From: JAXJQF01 sp036311285
GTDB taxonomy: Bacteria > Pseudomonadota > Gammaproteobacteria > Enterobacterales > Succinivibrionaceae
Direction: 5' to 3'
Length of the DNA stretch: 30,021 nucleotides
Assembly: GCA_036311285.1 (NCBI GenBank)
Contig: JAXJQF010000084.1
Span: 1-30,021 of the forward strand
The position numbers and the translations under genes are program-made. The notes below the pieces were generated by a model. It was not told the origin of the DNA and did no database searches. It saw only the letters and a program-made list of their open reading frames with translations. Below, piece after piece: positions 1 through 9,028 of the stretch; position 1 is the stretch's first letter, and each line of letters starts with the position of its first letter.

Positions 1-58
1 AATCTGCAATTTTTTCAGCAGCTGGATTTCGCTTAATATCTTTTTTTGCCATATTCAT
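1..58 (-). CDS. 5' end of an unidentified gene (truncated by window edge)
   Basis: Reading the minus strand from 58 gives an open frame beginning MNMAKKDIKRNPAAEKIAD that is still open at position 1. Two in-frame ATGs are possible, at 58 and at 52. A GGAG ribosome binding site (plus-strand positions 63-66) sits 4 bases before the first and 10 before the second, so the second, giving MAKKDIK..., has slightly better spacing. The visible residues are basic and hydrophilic, with no diagnostic motif. I do not recognise the family. Confidence 0.5.
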   Translation of the reverse strand, partial: MNMAKKDIKRNPAAEKIAD

Positions 59-68
59 ATAACTCCAA

Positions 69-95
69 TTAAGTCTTTAATATTAACAGACTTAA
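69..95 (-). repeat. 8-bp inverted repeat upstream of the truncated gene
   Basis: TTAAGTCT at 69-76 and AGACTTAA at 88-95 are perfect inverted copies around an 11-base loop. The right arm covers the stop codon of the small membrane protein (TAA, 92-94), and the left arm lies just before the GGAG of the next gene. It could be a weak terminator or a structure affecting translation of the downstream gene. The stem is AT-rich, so stability is uncertain. Confidence 0.4.
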
Positions 96-412
96 CAGGA
101 ATACACGAATTTTATGTCACACCCAAAAGTTAAAGATATTAACTTTATAACTATTACAACTACTAATGCTAATACTAAAGAAACAACAGCCCAAACATTA
201 GCACCACTAAAAAATATTACAACTTCACCAGGAAGGTTTGGTGATAATAAATCTCCACCTATTATTTTTATTAGTAAATTCTTAAAAAAACATACAAAAT
301 ATATTACATACAAAACTGCTTGTAACGACTTATTTAGTCTCAATGGTTTTATAATTACGTAATGAGATAATAAAAATAAGCACAAAGGCATAAACACTAA
401 AAATAAAAACAC
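92..412 (-). CDS. Small hydrophobic membrane protein, orphan
   Basis: A 106-residue protein starting at GTG (410-412), supported by an AAGG ribosome binding site seven bases upstream; an internal ATG at 391 is the alternative. It has an N-terminal membrane segment (residues ~1-20), a basic link (KPLRLNK), a second hydrophobic segment (~32-50), a loop with GGDLLSPNLPGE, and a third long segment (~65-92). The pattern of short helices, a Pro-rich loop and a final helix reminds me of the N-terminal membrane region of YkuE/YaeI-type metallophosphoesterases, but no catalytic domain follows, so it may be a remnant. It lies downstream of the terminator of the aryl polyene operon and is probably not part of it. 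Family assignment is weak. Confidence 0.5.
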   Translation of the reverse strand: MFLFLVFMPLCLFLLSHYVIIKPLRLNKSLQAVLYVIYFVCFFKNLLIKIIGGDLLSPNLPGEVVIFFSGANVWAVVSLVLALVVVIVIKLISLTFGCDIKFVYSC

Positions 413-492
413 TGCCCTACCTTAATTTTCCAACCTATTTGTTAAACAAAGCATTAATTCAACAGTTTGCTGTACAAAGTATTCTTCTAATT

Positions 493-525
493 TTAAAATC
501 GCCAACAAGCTGTTGACGATTTTAA
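493..525 (-). terminator. Rho-independent terminator of the aryl polyene operon
   Basis: An inverted repeat forms a 9-bp outer stem (TTAAAATCG / CGATTTTAA), one mismatch, then CAACA/TGTTG around a 3-base AGC loop. On the minus strand it follows the methyltransferase stop (566) by about 40 bases and ends in a T-rich stretch. It is the only strong terminator-like structure downstream of the 17-gene run. Confidence 0.75.
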
Positions 526-565
526 TAAATAAAAATAAAGACTATTTTAAATAGACTTATTTATA

Positions 566-1642
566 TTATTTTGTCACAAATAATAAAGTATGTCCTAAAC
601 CAAAACCATCAATACGATTTTGAACTTTGAAACCTACTTCTTTTAGTATACTAATCAACTCTTCTGCGTGGTAGAAACGGCTCTTGCCGTTTGCTAAAGC
701 AGTGAAGTACAAACTTGTTGCTTCAATAACTAATGAAGCAATATCGTTTTTTTGGCTATCCCCAAATATTTCATTTATAACTAAAGTACAATTTTCATCC
801 ATTGCATTATAAGCCAACGTTAAGATGTGCTTAATTTGTTCAGCACTAAAGCAATCTAAGAACTGACTCATCCATATTAAATCAGCCCCCTTTGGTAAAA
901 CTGTATTCTCATCTAAGATATTCACACCAAATGTAGATATACGGTCTTGCTTGTTTGCTTTCTTTATGTTTTCTTGGGCTGTTGCACATTGTTGAGGTAA
1001 GTCGATAATCTTTACATTAACTTCTTCATCAAAATCTGTAGCTTCCAAAGAGAATTTACCAGTATTTCCACCGATATCAAAAATGTTCTTAAACTTCTTG
1101 ATACTAAATAGAACCTTTAAAACATCAAAGAACACATGATCAGAATAGTAATGGTCAAAACCAAACCAAGCTTCCTTTGCTTTAGGAGGAAGACTACTTA
1201 AGAATGGATAAATAGTATCATACTCTTGAGTAAATACCTTTAGACCTTCTGCTTTGTTGTTCTTCAATGATTCTGTTAATGAATTCAAACCTTCATAACA
1301 TACATAGTTAGTAAAATCAAAATTCACTCTTGTCATTTTATCATTACATAGGTAGTAACAGATTTTAGAAGGAGATATTTCTCCATTTTCATTTTTCACT
1401 ACAATGTCAGCAGCAACAGCTAAATCGATTAATATGGATACAGCATAATATGATGCATTAACCTTTTTAGTTATTTCCTTTTTAGAAATAAACTCTGTAG
1501 GTTCCATTTCTTTTAAGATATCCATAATACCTAATTCAAACATTGAGGCAACTGCTTTAAACACAAACGGTCCTACTGCAATTAACTGTGCCAACTTTAA
1601 TGCATCAAATGCCTTTTGATCTTGATAACTTTTTAATGTCAT
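566..1642 (-). CDS. ApeB-like SAM-dependent methyltransferase
   Basis: 358 residues. The N-terminal ~100 residues look like the winged-helix dimerisation domain of small-molecule O-methyltransferases. A class I SAM-binding fold follows, with the glycine motif FDIGGNTG at 188-195 and an acidic strand end (KIIDLPQ, ~211-217). Where classical family-2 O-methyltransferases carry a catalytic His-Asp pair (LHDW), this protein reads FLDCF (261-265), so the base is missing. That fits a C-methyltransferase or another mechanism. In aryl polyene clusters the methyltransferase is thought to modify the aromatic head group, which carries a ring methyl in the E. coli pigment (known for the family; inferred here). 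It is the last gene of the operon, 15 bases after the membrane protein gene. Start at 1642 is preceded by GGATAAAAAGAC. Confidence 0.8.
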   Translation of the reverse strand: MTLKSYQDQKAFDALKLAQLIAVGPFVFKAVASMFELGIMDILKEMEPTEFISKKEITKKVNASYYAVSILIDLAVAADIVVKNENGEISPSKICYYLCNDKMTRVNFDFTNYVCYEGLNSLTESLKNNKAEGLKVFTQEYDTIYPFLSSLPPKAKEAWFGFDHYYSDHVFFDVLKVLFSIKKFKNIFDIGGNTGKFSLEATDFDEEVNVKIIDLPQQCATAQENIKKANKQDRISTFGVNILDENTVLPKGADLIWMSQFLDCFSAEQIKHILTLAYNAMDENCTLVINEIFGDSQKNDIASLVIEATSLYFTALANGKSRFYHAEELISILKEVGFKVQNRIDGFGLGHTLLFVTK

Positions 1643-1657
1643 GTCTTTTTATCCAAT

Positions 1658-2245
1658 TTATAAATTATTTTTTAAATCTACGTCTTTCTTTCTTAAATAT
1701 ATTCTTGCTATATATTCAAGAGTAAATAGTAATCCCATTAAAATATACGATATAACTCCGTTATAAAGCGTCCATATTTGTGTATCCATAAATACTGTTG
1801 TAAATGATATTCCCCCATTTACAACAAAGAATAAACACCATACCTTAGTTACATTAGTGCAATACTTTTTAAAAAAAGGAGTCTGTTCTTCTTTTTTTAC
1901 ACTCAAAGATGCAAGTCTTTCTATTATGCTTTTTTCACCAACAAATAACGATGAAAAAAACACTGTAAATAACACCAAACTTACAAACACAGGATAAAGT
2001 TTTGCAAATACATCATGTTGATGAATAACATTTAACGAAAGCAAAGCTAATGCTACTACTAAAAAAATTGCATTAAACTTTCGTTTACTCTTCTCAATCA
2101 ACAATTTAATAAAAAGTATTACTACTAAAACAATCAACACATTCCAAAGTGCTATACCATTATCTAATGCCAAATAAACACAGATTGGGTAAGCAATGGA
2201 TAATATTGCTATGATTATGTTTAATAATACCTTCAATAATTTCAT
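1658..2245 (-). CDS. apeG: COG4648-type membrane protein of aryl polyene clusters (ApeG-like)
   Basis: 195 residues with about five hydrophobic helices: two near the N-terminus (~5-25, 30-50), one or two in the middle (~57-72 and 84-103), and two in the C-terminal half (~130-152, ~160-182). The middle carries YPVFVSLVLFTVFF followed by an IIERLA segment, and the C-terminal part contains KVWCLFFVVNGG and LYNGVISYILMG. These are the conserved stretches I associate with COG4648, an inner-membrane protein of unknown biochemical role found in aryl polyene operons. As I recall, it usually lies between the acyl carrier proteins and the AMP ligase; here it sits near the 3' end, between the second ketosynthase (34 bases) and the methyltransferase (15 bases). 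The symbol follows the E. coli ape naming and is less certain than for the enzymes. Confidence 0.75.
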   Translation of the reverse strand: MKLLKVLLNIIIAILSIAYPICVYLALDNGIALWNVLIVLVVILFIKLLIEKSKRKFNAIFLVVALALLSLNVIHQHDVFAKLYPVFVSLVLFTVFFSSLFVGEKSIIERLASLSVKKEEQTPFFKKYCTNVTKVWCLFFVVNGGISFTTVFMDTQIWTLYNGVISYILMGLLFTLEYIARIYLRKKDVDLKNNL

Positions 2246-2279
2246 TAACGTTGTCTACGTATATTCTTTAAAATTTTTC

Positions 2280-3503
2280 TTAATTAGAAAGTTTTCTAAA
2301 TATTAAAGAGGTATTAACTCCACCAAAAGCAAAGTTATTACTCATTATATATTCACAATCCTTCTCTAAGCCATCACCTGTTATATAAGCTAAATCACCA
2401 CAATCAGTGTCAATTTGATCTAGATTTATATTAGGAGCATACCAGTTTTCATTTTGCATTTTTAATGAATAGATTGCTTCTAAGCTCCCTGCAGCACCTA
2501 ATGTGTGTCCCATGTAGCTCTTTAAAGTTGCCACTGGAGCTTGATTACCAAATACTCTGAAAGTAGCTTGTGTTTCAGCAATATCTCCATTTGGAGTACC
2601 TGTACCATGTGCGTTTATATAACCAATTTGCTCTGCTTCCAAATTAGCATTCTTTAAAGCTAAACGCATGCACTTTTCCATATCAGCCGATGATGGATTC
2701 GTAATATGAGTAGCATCTGAGTTTGTTGCAAAACCAACAACTTCAGCAATAATATTTGCACCACGAGCTAGAGCATGGTCGTAATCCTCTAGGATTAAAG
2801 TCCCTGCACCTTCGCCAACTACAATACCATCTCTATTTTTGTCAAATGGCCTTGGTGTTAGTTCCGGAGTATCATTCTTTGAACTTGCCGCAAACATCGC
2901 GTCAAAAACACCAACTGCATATGGATTAAACTCTTCTGCTCCACCTGCAACCATTATCTTTTGAGCACCACTCTTTATTGATTCATATGCATATCCAATC
3001 GCCTGAGAACCAGAAGTACAAGCAGTAGATGTACAAATTACTCTCCCTTTAATACCAAAAAAGATTGATAAATTAACAGCTACTGTATGAGGCATCATTG
3101 ATACATAGGTTGTAGCATTTAAATAGGATAATTCTTTTTCTAAACTAAACTTGCTTACATCTAATAAAGCCTCTTGAGCTCCACCACAGCTACCATATGC
3201 AACACCTACTTCACCACTTGATAATAATGGAGAATTTAATAGTCCTGCATTATCTAAAGCTAACTCAGTAGCCGCTGTCGCAAGCTTTCCTACTCTTCCC
3301 ATAGAACGAGTCTTTTTTCTTGGATAGTCTGGAAGTTCTTCTGTAACTAGTGCTCCTAAGTTACAAGCCATCCCATTATATTCACTTAATTCTTCAACCT
3401 TTACGATTCTGTTTTGTTTACTTTTTAAAACATTAAGTACATCATTTAAATCTTTACCTAATGGAGAATACCCTCCAACACCAGTTATAACAACTCTTGT
3501 CAT
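2280..3503 (-). CDS. apeR: Beta-ketoacyl-ACP synthase, FabF/FabB-like (ApeR)
   Basis: 407 residues, full-length condensing enzyme with the Cys-His-His triad intact: Cys162 in CTSTACTSGS, His299 in NAHGTGTPNGD, and His333 in MGHTLGAAG. I place the start at the ATG at 3503: it overlaps the ketoreductase stop as TAATG and has GGAGG nine bases upstream. A GTG at 3509 would sit only three bases from that site. In aryl polyene systems this is the second, homodimeric ketosynthase, thought to act early in chain extension alongside the ApeO-ApeC pair (known for the family). Translational coupling to the ketoreductase suggests co-expression of the elongation enzymes. Confidence 0.9.
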   Translation of the reverse strand: MTRVVITGVGGYSPLGKDLNDVLNVLKSKQNRIVKVEELSEYNGMACNLGALVTEELPDYPRKKTRSMGRVGKLATAATELALDNAGLLNSPLLSSGEVGVAYGSCGGAQEALLDVSKFSLEKELSYLNATTYVSMMPHTVAVNLSIFFGIKGRVICTSTACTSGSQAIGYAYESIKSGAQKIMVAGGAEEFNPYAVGVFDAMFAASSKNDTPELTPRPFDKNRDGIVVGEGAGTLILEDYDHALARGANIIAEVVGFATNSDATHITNPSSADMEKCMRLALKNANLEAEQIGYINAHGTGTPNGDIAETQATFRVFGNQAPVATLKSYMGHTLGAAGSLEAIYSLKMQNENWYAPNINLDQIDTDCGDLAYITGDGLEKDCEYIMSNNFAFGGVNTSLIFRKLSN

Positions 3504-4237
3504 TAGCACATACCTCCATTAATGTTTATTACTTCTCTAGTAATATATGCGGCGCCATCTGAACATAAGAATGATACAGTTGCAGCAACTTCATCTACAC
3601 TACCAGCTCTTCCAAGAGGAATATATGGTAAGGCATGTTCCTTTATTTCATCAGTAATCATTCCTGTATCAACTAAACCAGGTGCCACTGTATTTACAGT
3701 AATCTTTCTTTTTGCAAGTTCTAATGCTAAAGACTTAGAAGCGGCAATTACCCCCGCTTTTGATGCACTATAATTTGTTTGACCTCTGTTTCCTATAACG
3801 CCTGAAACAGACGCGATAGTAACAATACGTCCACCTTTTCTAAGGTGAATCATAGGCATAATACAAGGATGTAAAACATTATAGAAACTATCAAGATTCG
3901 TATGAATAACCTTATCCCAATCACTTCCATCCATCGCAGGAAACGCACAATCAGCAGTTACGCCAGCATTAGAAACGACTCCCCAATATGCTCCATTATT
4001 TTCAATATCTTCTGTGATTGCTTTTTGAATTTCTTCTCTATTAGCAACATCAGCAACAATTAAAGTAGCCTTTCTTCCTAATTGTTCAATTTCTTCTACG
4101 ACACTTTGAGCTTCACTTATCTTACTTCTACAATGTACAGTAATATCAAAACCATCTTGTGCTAACTTCAATGCTATCGCTTTACCAATACCACTACTAC
4201 TGCCTGTAACTAATATTCTTCTGTTATTACTTGTCAT
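3503..4237 (-). CDS. apeQ: 3-ketoacyl-ACP reductase, FabG-type SDR (ApeQ)
   Basis: 244 residues, classical short-chain dehydrogenase. The NADP-binding motif TGSSSGIG is at 11-18, the NAG motif (SNAG) at ~89-92, and the catalytic Ser (143/145), Tyr156 and Lys160 lie in the SVSG...YSASK region. It should reduce the 3-keto group after each condensation in polyene synthesis. The start ATG (4237) overlaps the stop of the upstream hotdog gene (TAATG), and its own stop overlaps the start of the ketosynthase in the same way, so three genes in a row are translationally coupled. A GGGG ribosome binding sequence lies ten bases before the start. Confidence 0.92.
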   Translation of the reverse strand: MTSNNRRILVTGSSSGIGKAIALKLAQDGFDITVHCRSKISEAQSVVEEIEQLGRKATLIVADVANREEIQKAITEDIENNGAYWGVVSNAGVTADCAFPAMDGSDWDKVIHTNLDSFYNVLHPCIMPMIHLRKGGRIVTIASVSGVIGNRGQTNYSASKAGVIAASKSLALELAKRKITVNTVAPGLVDTGMITDEIKEHALPYIPLGRAGSVDEVAATVSFLCSDGAAYITREVININGGMC

Positions 4238-4725
4238 TATTCATTTACCCCAATAAGTTCTAGTATCTTATCTTTGCTAACTGATGTTACTGTTATTTTT
4301 GCTTGTGCTACTATATTATTTTGTTCATCAACAATTTTGGTTTCGAATATATTTATATCACCTTCTAAATAAAACGGGGTAACATTTATTCTTAAAACAG
4401 TACCACAAGGTATATCAGTTTTAGTAAAAATCTTACAACCTCGAACTGATAAAAGAAGCCCCATTTCCATAAAACCTTTATCTAGGATATATGTTTTATA
4501 ACCTGATATTGACGCAATAGATTGAGCCATAACCTCTATCAATGCTGTTTTTTTCATGTTTCTGTTTTCATCTAGACAAACAGCGTCATATTTTCCAACT
4601 TCACACTCAACAACCCCTGACATCGCTTCAATGTCAGCTTCAATTAAAGCTGTTACAAATAGCATAGGTCTCTTTTGTGGAAGAATTTGTTCAAAAAGCT
4701 CACCTGAGCATAAATATTTATTCAT
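4237..4725 (-). CDS. apeP: Hotdog-fold dehydratase subunit (ApeP)
   Basis: 162 residues, FabA/FabZ-like hotdog fold recognised from LPQKRPMLFV near residue 15 and the helix ALIEVMAQSIAS at 61-72. The helix glutamate (Glu64) matches the catalytic acid of FabZ. However, the GHFP-type loop that carries the catalytic histidine is replaced by sequence without histidine, and the position 14 residues before Glu64 is Cys50. Alone it should be inactive; paired with ApeI, which has the histidine, it would complete one active site. ApeI:ApeP complexes are, as I recall, reported for aryl polyene systems. The gene sits between ApeO (29-base gap) and ApeQ (one-base overlap). Confidence 0.85.
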   Translation of the reverse strand: MNKYLCSGELFEQILPQKRPMLFVTALIEADIEAMSGVVECEVGKYDAVCLDENRNMKKTALIEVMAQSIASISGYKTYILDKGFMEMGLLLSVRGCKIFTKTDIPCGTVLRINVTPFYLEGDINIFETKIVDEQNNIVAQAKITVTSVSKDKILELIGVNE

Positions 4726-4754
4726 AAAATTTCTCTTATAAATATAGTTTCAAT

Positions 4755-5918
4755 TTAAGCAAAAATAAGTGATGTATTATTACCACCAAATGCGAAATTA
4801 TTAGTCATGACTATATTCTTTTCTATAAACTCATTTTTATTTACAACTAAACTTATATCCTTATATTGTTCTAAATCGCCTTCGTCATAAACATCATAAG
4901 GCAATGGACAATTATGCTTTAATATTAGTTTTGCAATATATGCTTCAAATATCCCTGCTGCTCCTAAAGTATGGCCTGACAGATGCTTACTTGATGAAAC
5001 CTTAACCTTGTTCCCAAACAAGCTTTTAATTGCATTATATTCCATATCATCATTTAATACAGTGCCTGTACCGTGAGCATTTAAATAACCGATATCATCA
5101 ATACTTAAATTTGCCATACGTAAAGCATCTTCCATTGCTTGAACCGCAAAAACACCACTCGGTTCAGGAGCACTTACATGGTGGCCATCAGTAGAAGCAC
5201 CAAAACCTAAGAAAGATAACGCCTCATTATCTAATTTATCCTTTGATAACAAGGTTATACCACATGCTTCCCCAATAGTTATACCTGTACGATCTTTTGC
5301 AAATGGAGTACAAGGTTTATCACTTAAAGCTCCTAAGGCATAAAAACCTGAGGCAGAAACCGTACTAATACTGTCAACTCCTGCCACTATTACTACATCA
5401 CATAAGCCGCAATCAACTAAATTTTTTGCACTAATCAAAGCTCTAGCACTAGAAGTACAAGCTGTTGCAATCGTATAGCAAGGACCTTCTAGATTATATT
5501 TTTCTTTTATATAACTTGAGTTTAAGCCTATATCATAAACACGTTGATCAAAGTCTAAAGTTTCATCTTCAACTTTATAATTTTCACGAACATTGTTTTC
5601 AACATCATAAATAGCACCAGTTGACGTACCTACAACTACACCTATACGATTCTTTCCATAAATACTTACACACTTTTTTATTTCTTCTTCAATATTATTT
5701 AAGCAGTACTCAATTAACCTATTAGTACGGCAATCATAATATTTTTCTGATATCTCTGGTAACTCTTCATGAATTATTCCAAAGAACGCTTCCATTCCTT
5801 GTGGTAAAAGCTTAGATGTTGCTGAAAAATGATTAGTATTTGTTGAAATACTCTTAATATGCTCATCAACTGTTGTTCCTATAGAACTAATACACACAAA
5901 ATTATTTAAATAAATCAT
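4755..5918 (-). CDS. apeO: Beta-ketoacyl-ACP synthase, KS subunit (ApeO)
   Basis: 387 residues. The Cys-His-His triad is complete: Cys154 in ATACTSSARA, His282 in NAHGTGT, and His316 in LSGHTLGAAG. I chose the ATG at 5918, giving MIYLNNFVCISSIG, because it forms an ATGA overlap with the exporter stop and gives the expected beginning of a ketosynthase. The frame extends to a GTG at 5942, which has no supporting signal. In characterised aryl polyene systems this subunit pairs with the chain length factor ApeC to build the polyene; here apeC is the first gene of the operon, about 9 kb upstream. Confidence 0.9.
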   Translation of the reverse strand: MIYLNNFVCISSIGTTVDEHIKSISTNTNHFSATSKLLPQGMEAFFGIIHEELPEISEKYYDCRTNRLIEYCLNNIEEEIKKCVSIYGKNRIGVVVGTSTGAIYDVENNVRENYKVEDETLDFDQRVYDIGLNSSYIKEKYNLEGPCYTIATACTSSARALISAKNLVDCGLCDVVIVAGVDSISTVSASGFYALGALSDKPCTPFAKDRTGITIGEACGITLLSKDKLDNEALSFLGFGASTDGHHVSAPEPSGVFAVQAMEDALRMANLSIDDIGYLNAHGTGTVLNDDMEYNAIKSLFGNKVKVSSSKHLSGHTLGAAGIFEAYIAKLILKHNCPLPYDVYDEGDLEQYKDISLVVNKNEFIEKNIVMTNNFAFGGNNTSLIFA

Positions 5919-8308
5919 GATTCTTCTTTCTCTGTAACACACTTAAAAAGTACACAACAAATAAACGTTGTTCCTAATCCGAAGGTTAATACAACACCTA
6001 AGGAAGCTACTAATCTAGTATCTGAAAATGACAATAAACCAAATGACAACAAAGTTGTTAAACAAGCTACAAGCAATGCTGTCACAACTTTTGGATACGA
6101 TCTCTTATCACTATGATACGAAAATATTGCATAGTCTGCCCCTAACCCTAGAATCATAAAACAAGCAAGAGTTGTAAACAAATTAAAATATCCTGTAATT
6201 AAATAATTACCAACAACTCCTACAGCTAACCCTGTTAATAGAGGCAAGGTATATAACTGTAGCGATTTAAACTTCATAACATAAAACAAAAATAAAGAAA
6301 CAACTACTATTGCTATACTTAAGATCCAATCAAGTTCTGTTCTAAAATTCTTAAACGCCTTATTCCAATTTTCTTTTGGAGCTAGTTGACGAATATACTT
6401 ATTATCATTAAGTTTACTTATGAGTGATGTATTATTAGTATTAGCCCTTAATAAAATAGAATTGTTATGCGTAAATACTGTCAAGTCATTTGGATAATCA
6501 TCTATAGTAAAAGTTTTTAAATCAAGAGGGAAAGCTTTAGCCTTATCAAGACCAATATCTTGTGATAAATATATTTCCTCAAGTTTGTTAAAATTATTTT
6601 GGTAAAAACTTATATTCTGCTTTTGAATACGCTGTGATGGTACATAATCACAAATAGCAAATAATGATTTCTTCTCTGTTTTAGTAAGTTTGCTTACAAA
6701 CTCTTCACATTCCCTTAAAGAATTTTCTAAGGAATCTGTTTCTAAAATAAACCATGATGATTGCTTATCACCGTTAAGGACTCTTTGAATAAATTGGTCA
6801 TTATGTACAAGTTGTTTATCTAAGCTTTGCATTGCATCAACATCATCAATTTTTTCAACTTTGATGTACAAATATCCACCAATTAATATAACAACTATTG
6901 ATAAAGAAAGTAACAACGCATAAGGAATTTTAGCAAGTTTGTCTACAATTCTAGTTACTACATCATTATTTTCAGTTCTCTTTGCTTGTTCCTTTTGTTT
7001 TTTAGAAAAACTAATAGAAACTCCAAAGAAGTAAACAACAAGTAAGGTACAGAATAAAGCTCCTGCCGCAAATACAGCCATTTGAGCTAACACCACCATA
7101 TCAGTAATTAGCATTATTAAGTATGCCATTACCGATGTTATTGCCCCATAAAATAACGATTTACCTAACAATTTGTACTTGGATGAAGCTATATCAGAAT
7201 CACAATTGTCATTATTAGCTTTGAATATAAACAGATGTAAAACATAATCAAAGCAAATCCCTATTAAACAAGTAGAAACTGCTAATGATAAAACATGTAT
7301 TGAACCAAATACAGTTAAAGTAAGTAATAAACCATATAAAAGAGAAATTACTAAGATGCTATAGCCATAAATTATTGGCTTTATACTTCTAAAATATAAA
7401 AACAATAACAATATAACACCAAAGGTTGAACCACCCCCTATTACTGTCATATCCAATTTTGAAGATTCAGCAGCTTTATTTGCAAAGAACACTGACCCCG
7501 TATAAAGAAGTTCATACCCTTCTTTCTTTATTTTACTTTCAAATAAATTGACAGCATCAATTAGTTCGTTAGTTCCCTTTTTATCCTTAATAACACCTCT
7601 AATTAAAAAATAAGGTTTGTCTGTTTTTTTATCAACAACATATATAACTCCATTATTAGTCACTGAATATGCTTGAATATTTGAATTCATAAGCATGTTT
7701 CTAACCACTAAATATGGGTCGTATTGTATCTCCATTTCAGATATAAAACTAAATGGACTAAAGATATTCTTTAAAATATGATTACTTAATGCTTTATGAA
7801 CTTTAACTTCATTTTCATTTGCATTACTATTTCCAATGCTCTTTCCAAAGTTAAATGGCATATAAGAGTATTTGTATTTAAAATAAAACTCTTGAAGTTT
7901 CTTTGTATCAACGCTATTAATTACATCAATACCGTTGATCTCTTTTAAACTCTTTACAAATTCATTAGACTTACCTTCAAGTTCGAAAAGGAGCTCATCT
8001 GAAAGCTTTTTAGGGTCGAAATTAGAGTTAGATTTTTGAAATGATATATTTTGGCTTGAATTAACTTCATTGGCTGTTACAAAATTATTTAATTCATTAT
8101 TATCTTTTTTAACATCGTCTTTACTTAATAAAAATATTAAGTTATTAGACACCCTATCTGCATATTCGCTTGCTACCTCATCCTTAGCATGAGGCAACAT
8201 ATCAGATAAATCTGTTCTAATAACATTACTGCCATCAACTCTATACAAACATACAGAGAAGGTAACAACAAATAATAAAACAATTAAAAATCTAATCTTT
8301 ATTAGCAT
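5915..8308 (-). CDS. apeM: MMPL/RND-family exporter (ApeM)
   Basis: 797 residues with the two-fold RND layout. It has one N-terminal helix (~5-22) and a periplasmic domain to ~270. Five to six helices follow (~275-430 and ~463-485), then a second periplasmic domain to ~650, and a final bundle of helices with the LGLGADYAIF segment typical of MMPL proteins. The protein probably moves the finished aryl polyene lipid across or out of the inner membrane, working with the LolA-like protein encoded just upstream (17-bp overlap). Its stop overlaps the apeO start as ATGA. Start ATG at 8308. Substrate is inferred from context only. Confidence 0.85.
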   Translation of the reverse strand: MLIKIRFLIVLLFVVTFSVCLYRVDGSNVIRTDLSDMLPHAKDEVASEYADRVSNNLIFLLSKDDVKKDNNELNNFVTANEVNSSQNISFQKSNSNFDPKKLSDELLFELEGKSNEFVKSLKEINGIDVINSVDTKKLQEFYFKYKYSYMPFNFGKSIGNSNANENEVKVHKALSNHILKNIFSPFSFISEMEIQYDPYLVVRNMLMNSNIQAYSVTNNGVIYVVDKKTDKPYFLIRGVIKDKKGTNELIDAVNLFESKIKKEGYELLYTGSVFFANKAAESSKLDMTVIGGGSTFGVILLLFLYFRSIKPIIYGYSILVISLLYGLLLTLTVFGSIHVLSLAVSTCLIGICFDYVLHLFIFKANNDNCDSDIASSKYKLLGKSLFYGAITSVMAYLIMLITDMVVLAQMAVFAAGALFCTLLVVYFFGVSISFSKKQKEQAKRTENNDVVTRIVDKLAKIPYALLLSLSIVVILIGGYLYIKVEKIDDVDAMQSLDKQLVHNDQFIQRVLNGDKQSSWFILETDSLENSLRECEEFVSKLTKTEKKSLFAICDYVPSQRIQKQNISFYQNNFNKLEEIYLSQDIGLDKAKAFPLDLKTFTIDDYPNDLTVFTHNNSILLRANTNNTSLISKLNDNKYIRQLAPKENWNKAFKNFRTELDWILSIAIVVVSLFLFYVMKFKSLQLYTLPLLTGLAVGVVGNYLITGYFNLFTTLACFMILGLGADYAIFSYHSDKRSYPKVVTALLVACLTTLLSFGLLSFSDTRLVASLGVVLTFGLGTTFICCVLFKCVTEKEES

Positions 8309-9011
8309 TACATATCTCAGTTAAATTTTTATCAGACTTTAATAAATCCTTTAGCGACAAATTAGATAAATGGGCGTTAATAAAATTCAACTCGTTAAAA
8401 CCGCCTTGCTTATCTAAAATCATTATTTGTTCAAAAACCTTATTCTTTGCCTTAATTACAATTCTATCGATAAACTTATTCATCGGTTCATTCTTTGGTG
8501 TTAAAAAAATTTGAACATCTCTCTTATCAGAAACATTCTCATCTTGTTTATATCTTGTAGCACTTACTTCAAACATGTTATATAAAGCTTGGATATCACC
8601 AGATGAAAAACTTCTAGAAATTTTAACTAATACTCCAATTGTATACATTGAATCACCTTGCTCAACAACTTCACCATTTTCATCAAACTCAACTACTTCG
8701 TTATCTAAAAACAACCAAGAATGATTAAAAGGCTCCTTCATTTGCCAGCATAAACCATTAGCACCATCTATATAAAAATCGCCACTTCCTTTTAAAATTC
8801 TCTTTTGTTGAGCTAAAAATCTCTTAGAAGTAAAACTTGCTTTCATAGAATTAAAAGAATAGCCCTTAAACTCTTGGTCTATTGCATTCTTATCAAGGTG
8901 AATAGTTGTTTCATCAGCATAAGTTAAATTAGCTAGAACTAGTGATGATAAAACTAGTGTCAGAGTATTTTTTATAAAATTCCTTAAAAAACTATTATTT
9001 TCAATTAGCAT
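8292..9011 (-). CDS. apeL: LolA-like outer membrane lipoprotein carrier homologue (ApeL)
   Basis: 239 residues with a clear Sec signal peptide: a short polar N-region, the hydrophobic stretch LTLVLSSLVLANLTYA, and likely cleavage after TYA (about residue 32). The mature part is rich in beta-strand pattern, with a central LCWQMKEPFNHSWLF segment like the LolA-family W-containing strands. It is thought to ferry a lipid or lipoprotein across the periplasm. The position beside the MMPL exporter (17-bp overlap) suggests it receives the aryl polyene lipid or an associated lipoprotein. AGGA lies seven bases before the ATG at 9011. Confidence 0.8.
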   Translation of the reverse strand: MLIENNSFLRNFIKNTLTLVLSSLVLANLTYADETTIHLDKNAIDQEFKGYSFNSMKASFTSKRFLAQQKRILKGSGDFYIDGANGLCWQMKEPFNHSWLFLDNEVVEFDENGEVVEQGDSMYTIGVLVKISRSFSSGDIQALYNMFEVSATRYKQDENVSDKRDVQIFLTPKNEPMNKFIDRIVIKAKNKVFEQIMILDKQGGFNELNFINAHLSNLSLKDLLKSDKNLTEICNANKD

Positions 9012-9028
9012 ATGTCTTTCCTAAAAAG

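Noticed and set aside
114..362. Plus-strand frame opposite the small membrane protein
   Set aside because: Low-complexity Thr/Asn-rich translation without ribosome binding site; it mirrors the hydrophobic codons of the minus-strand gene.
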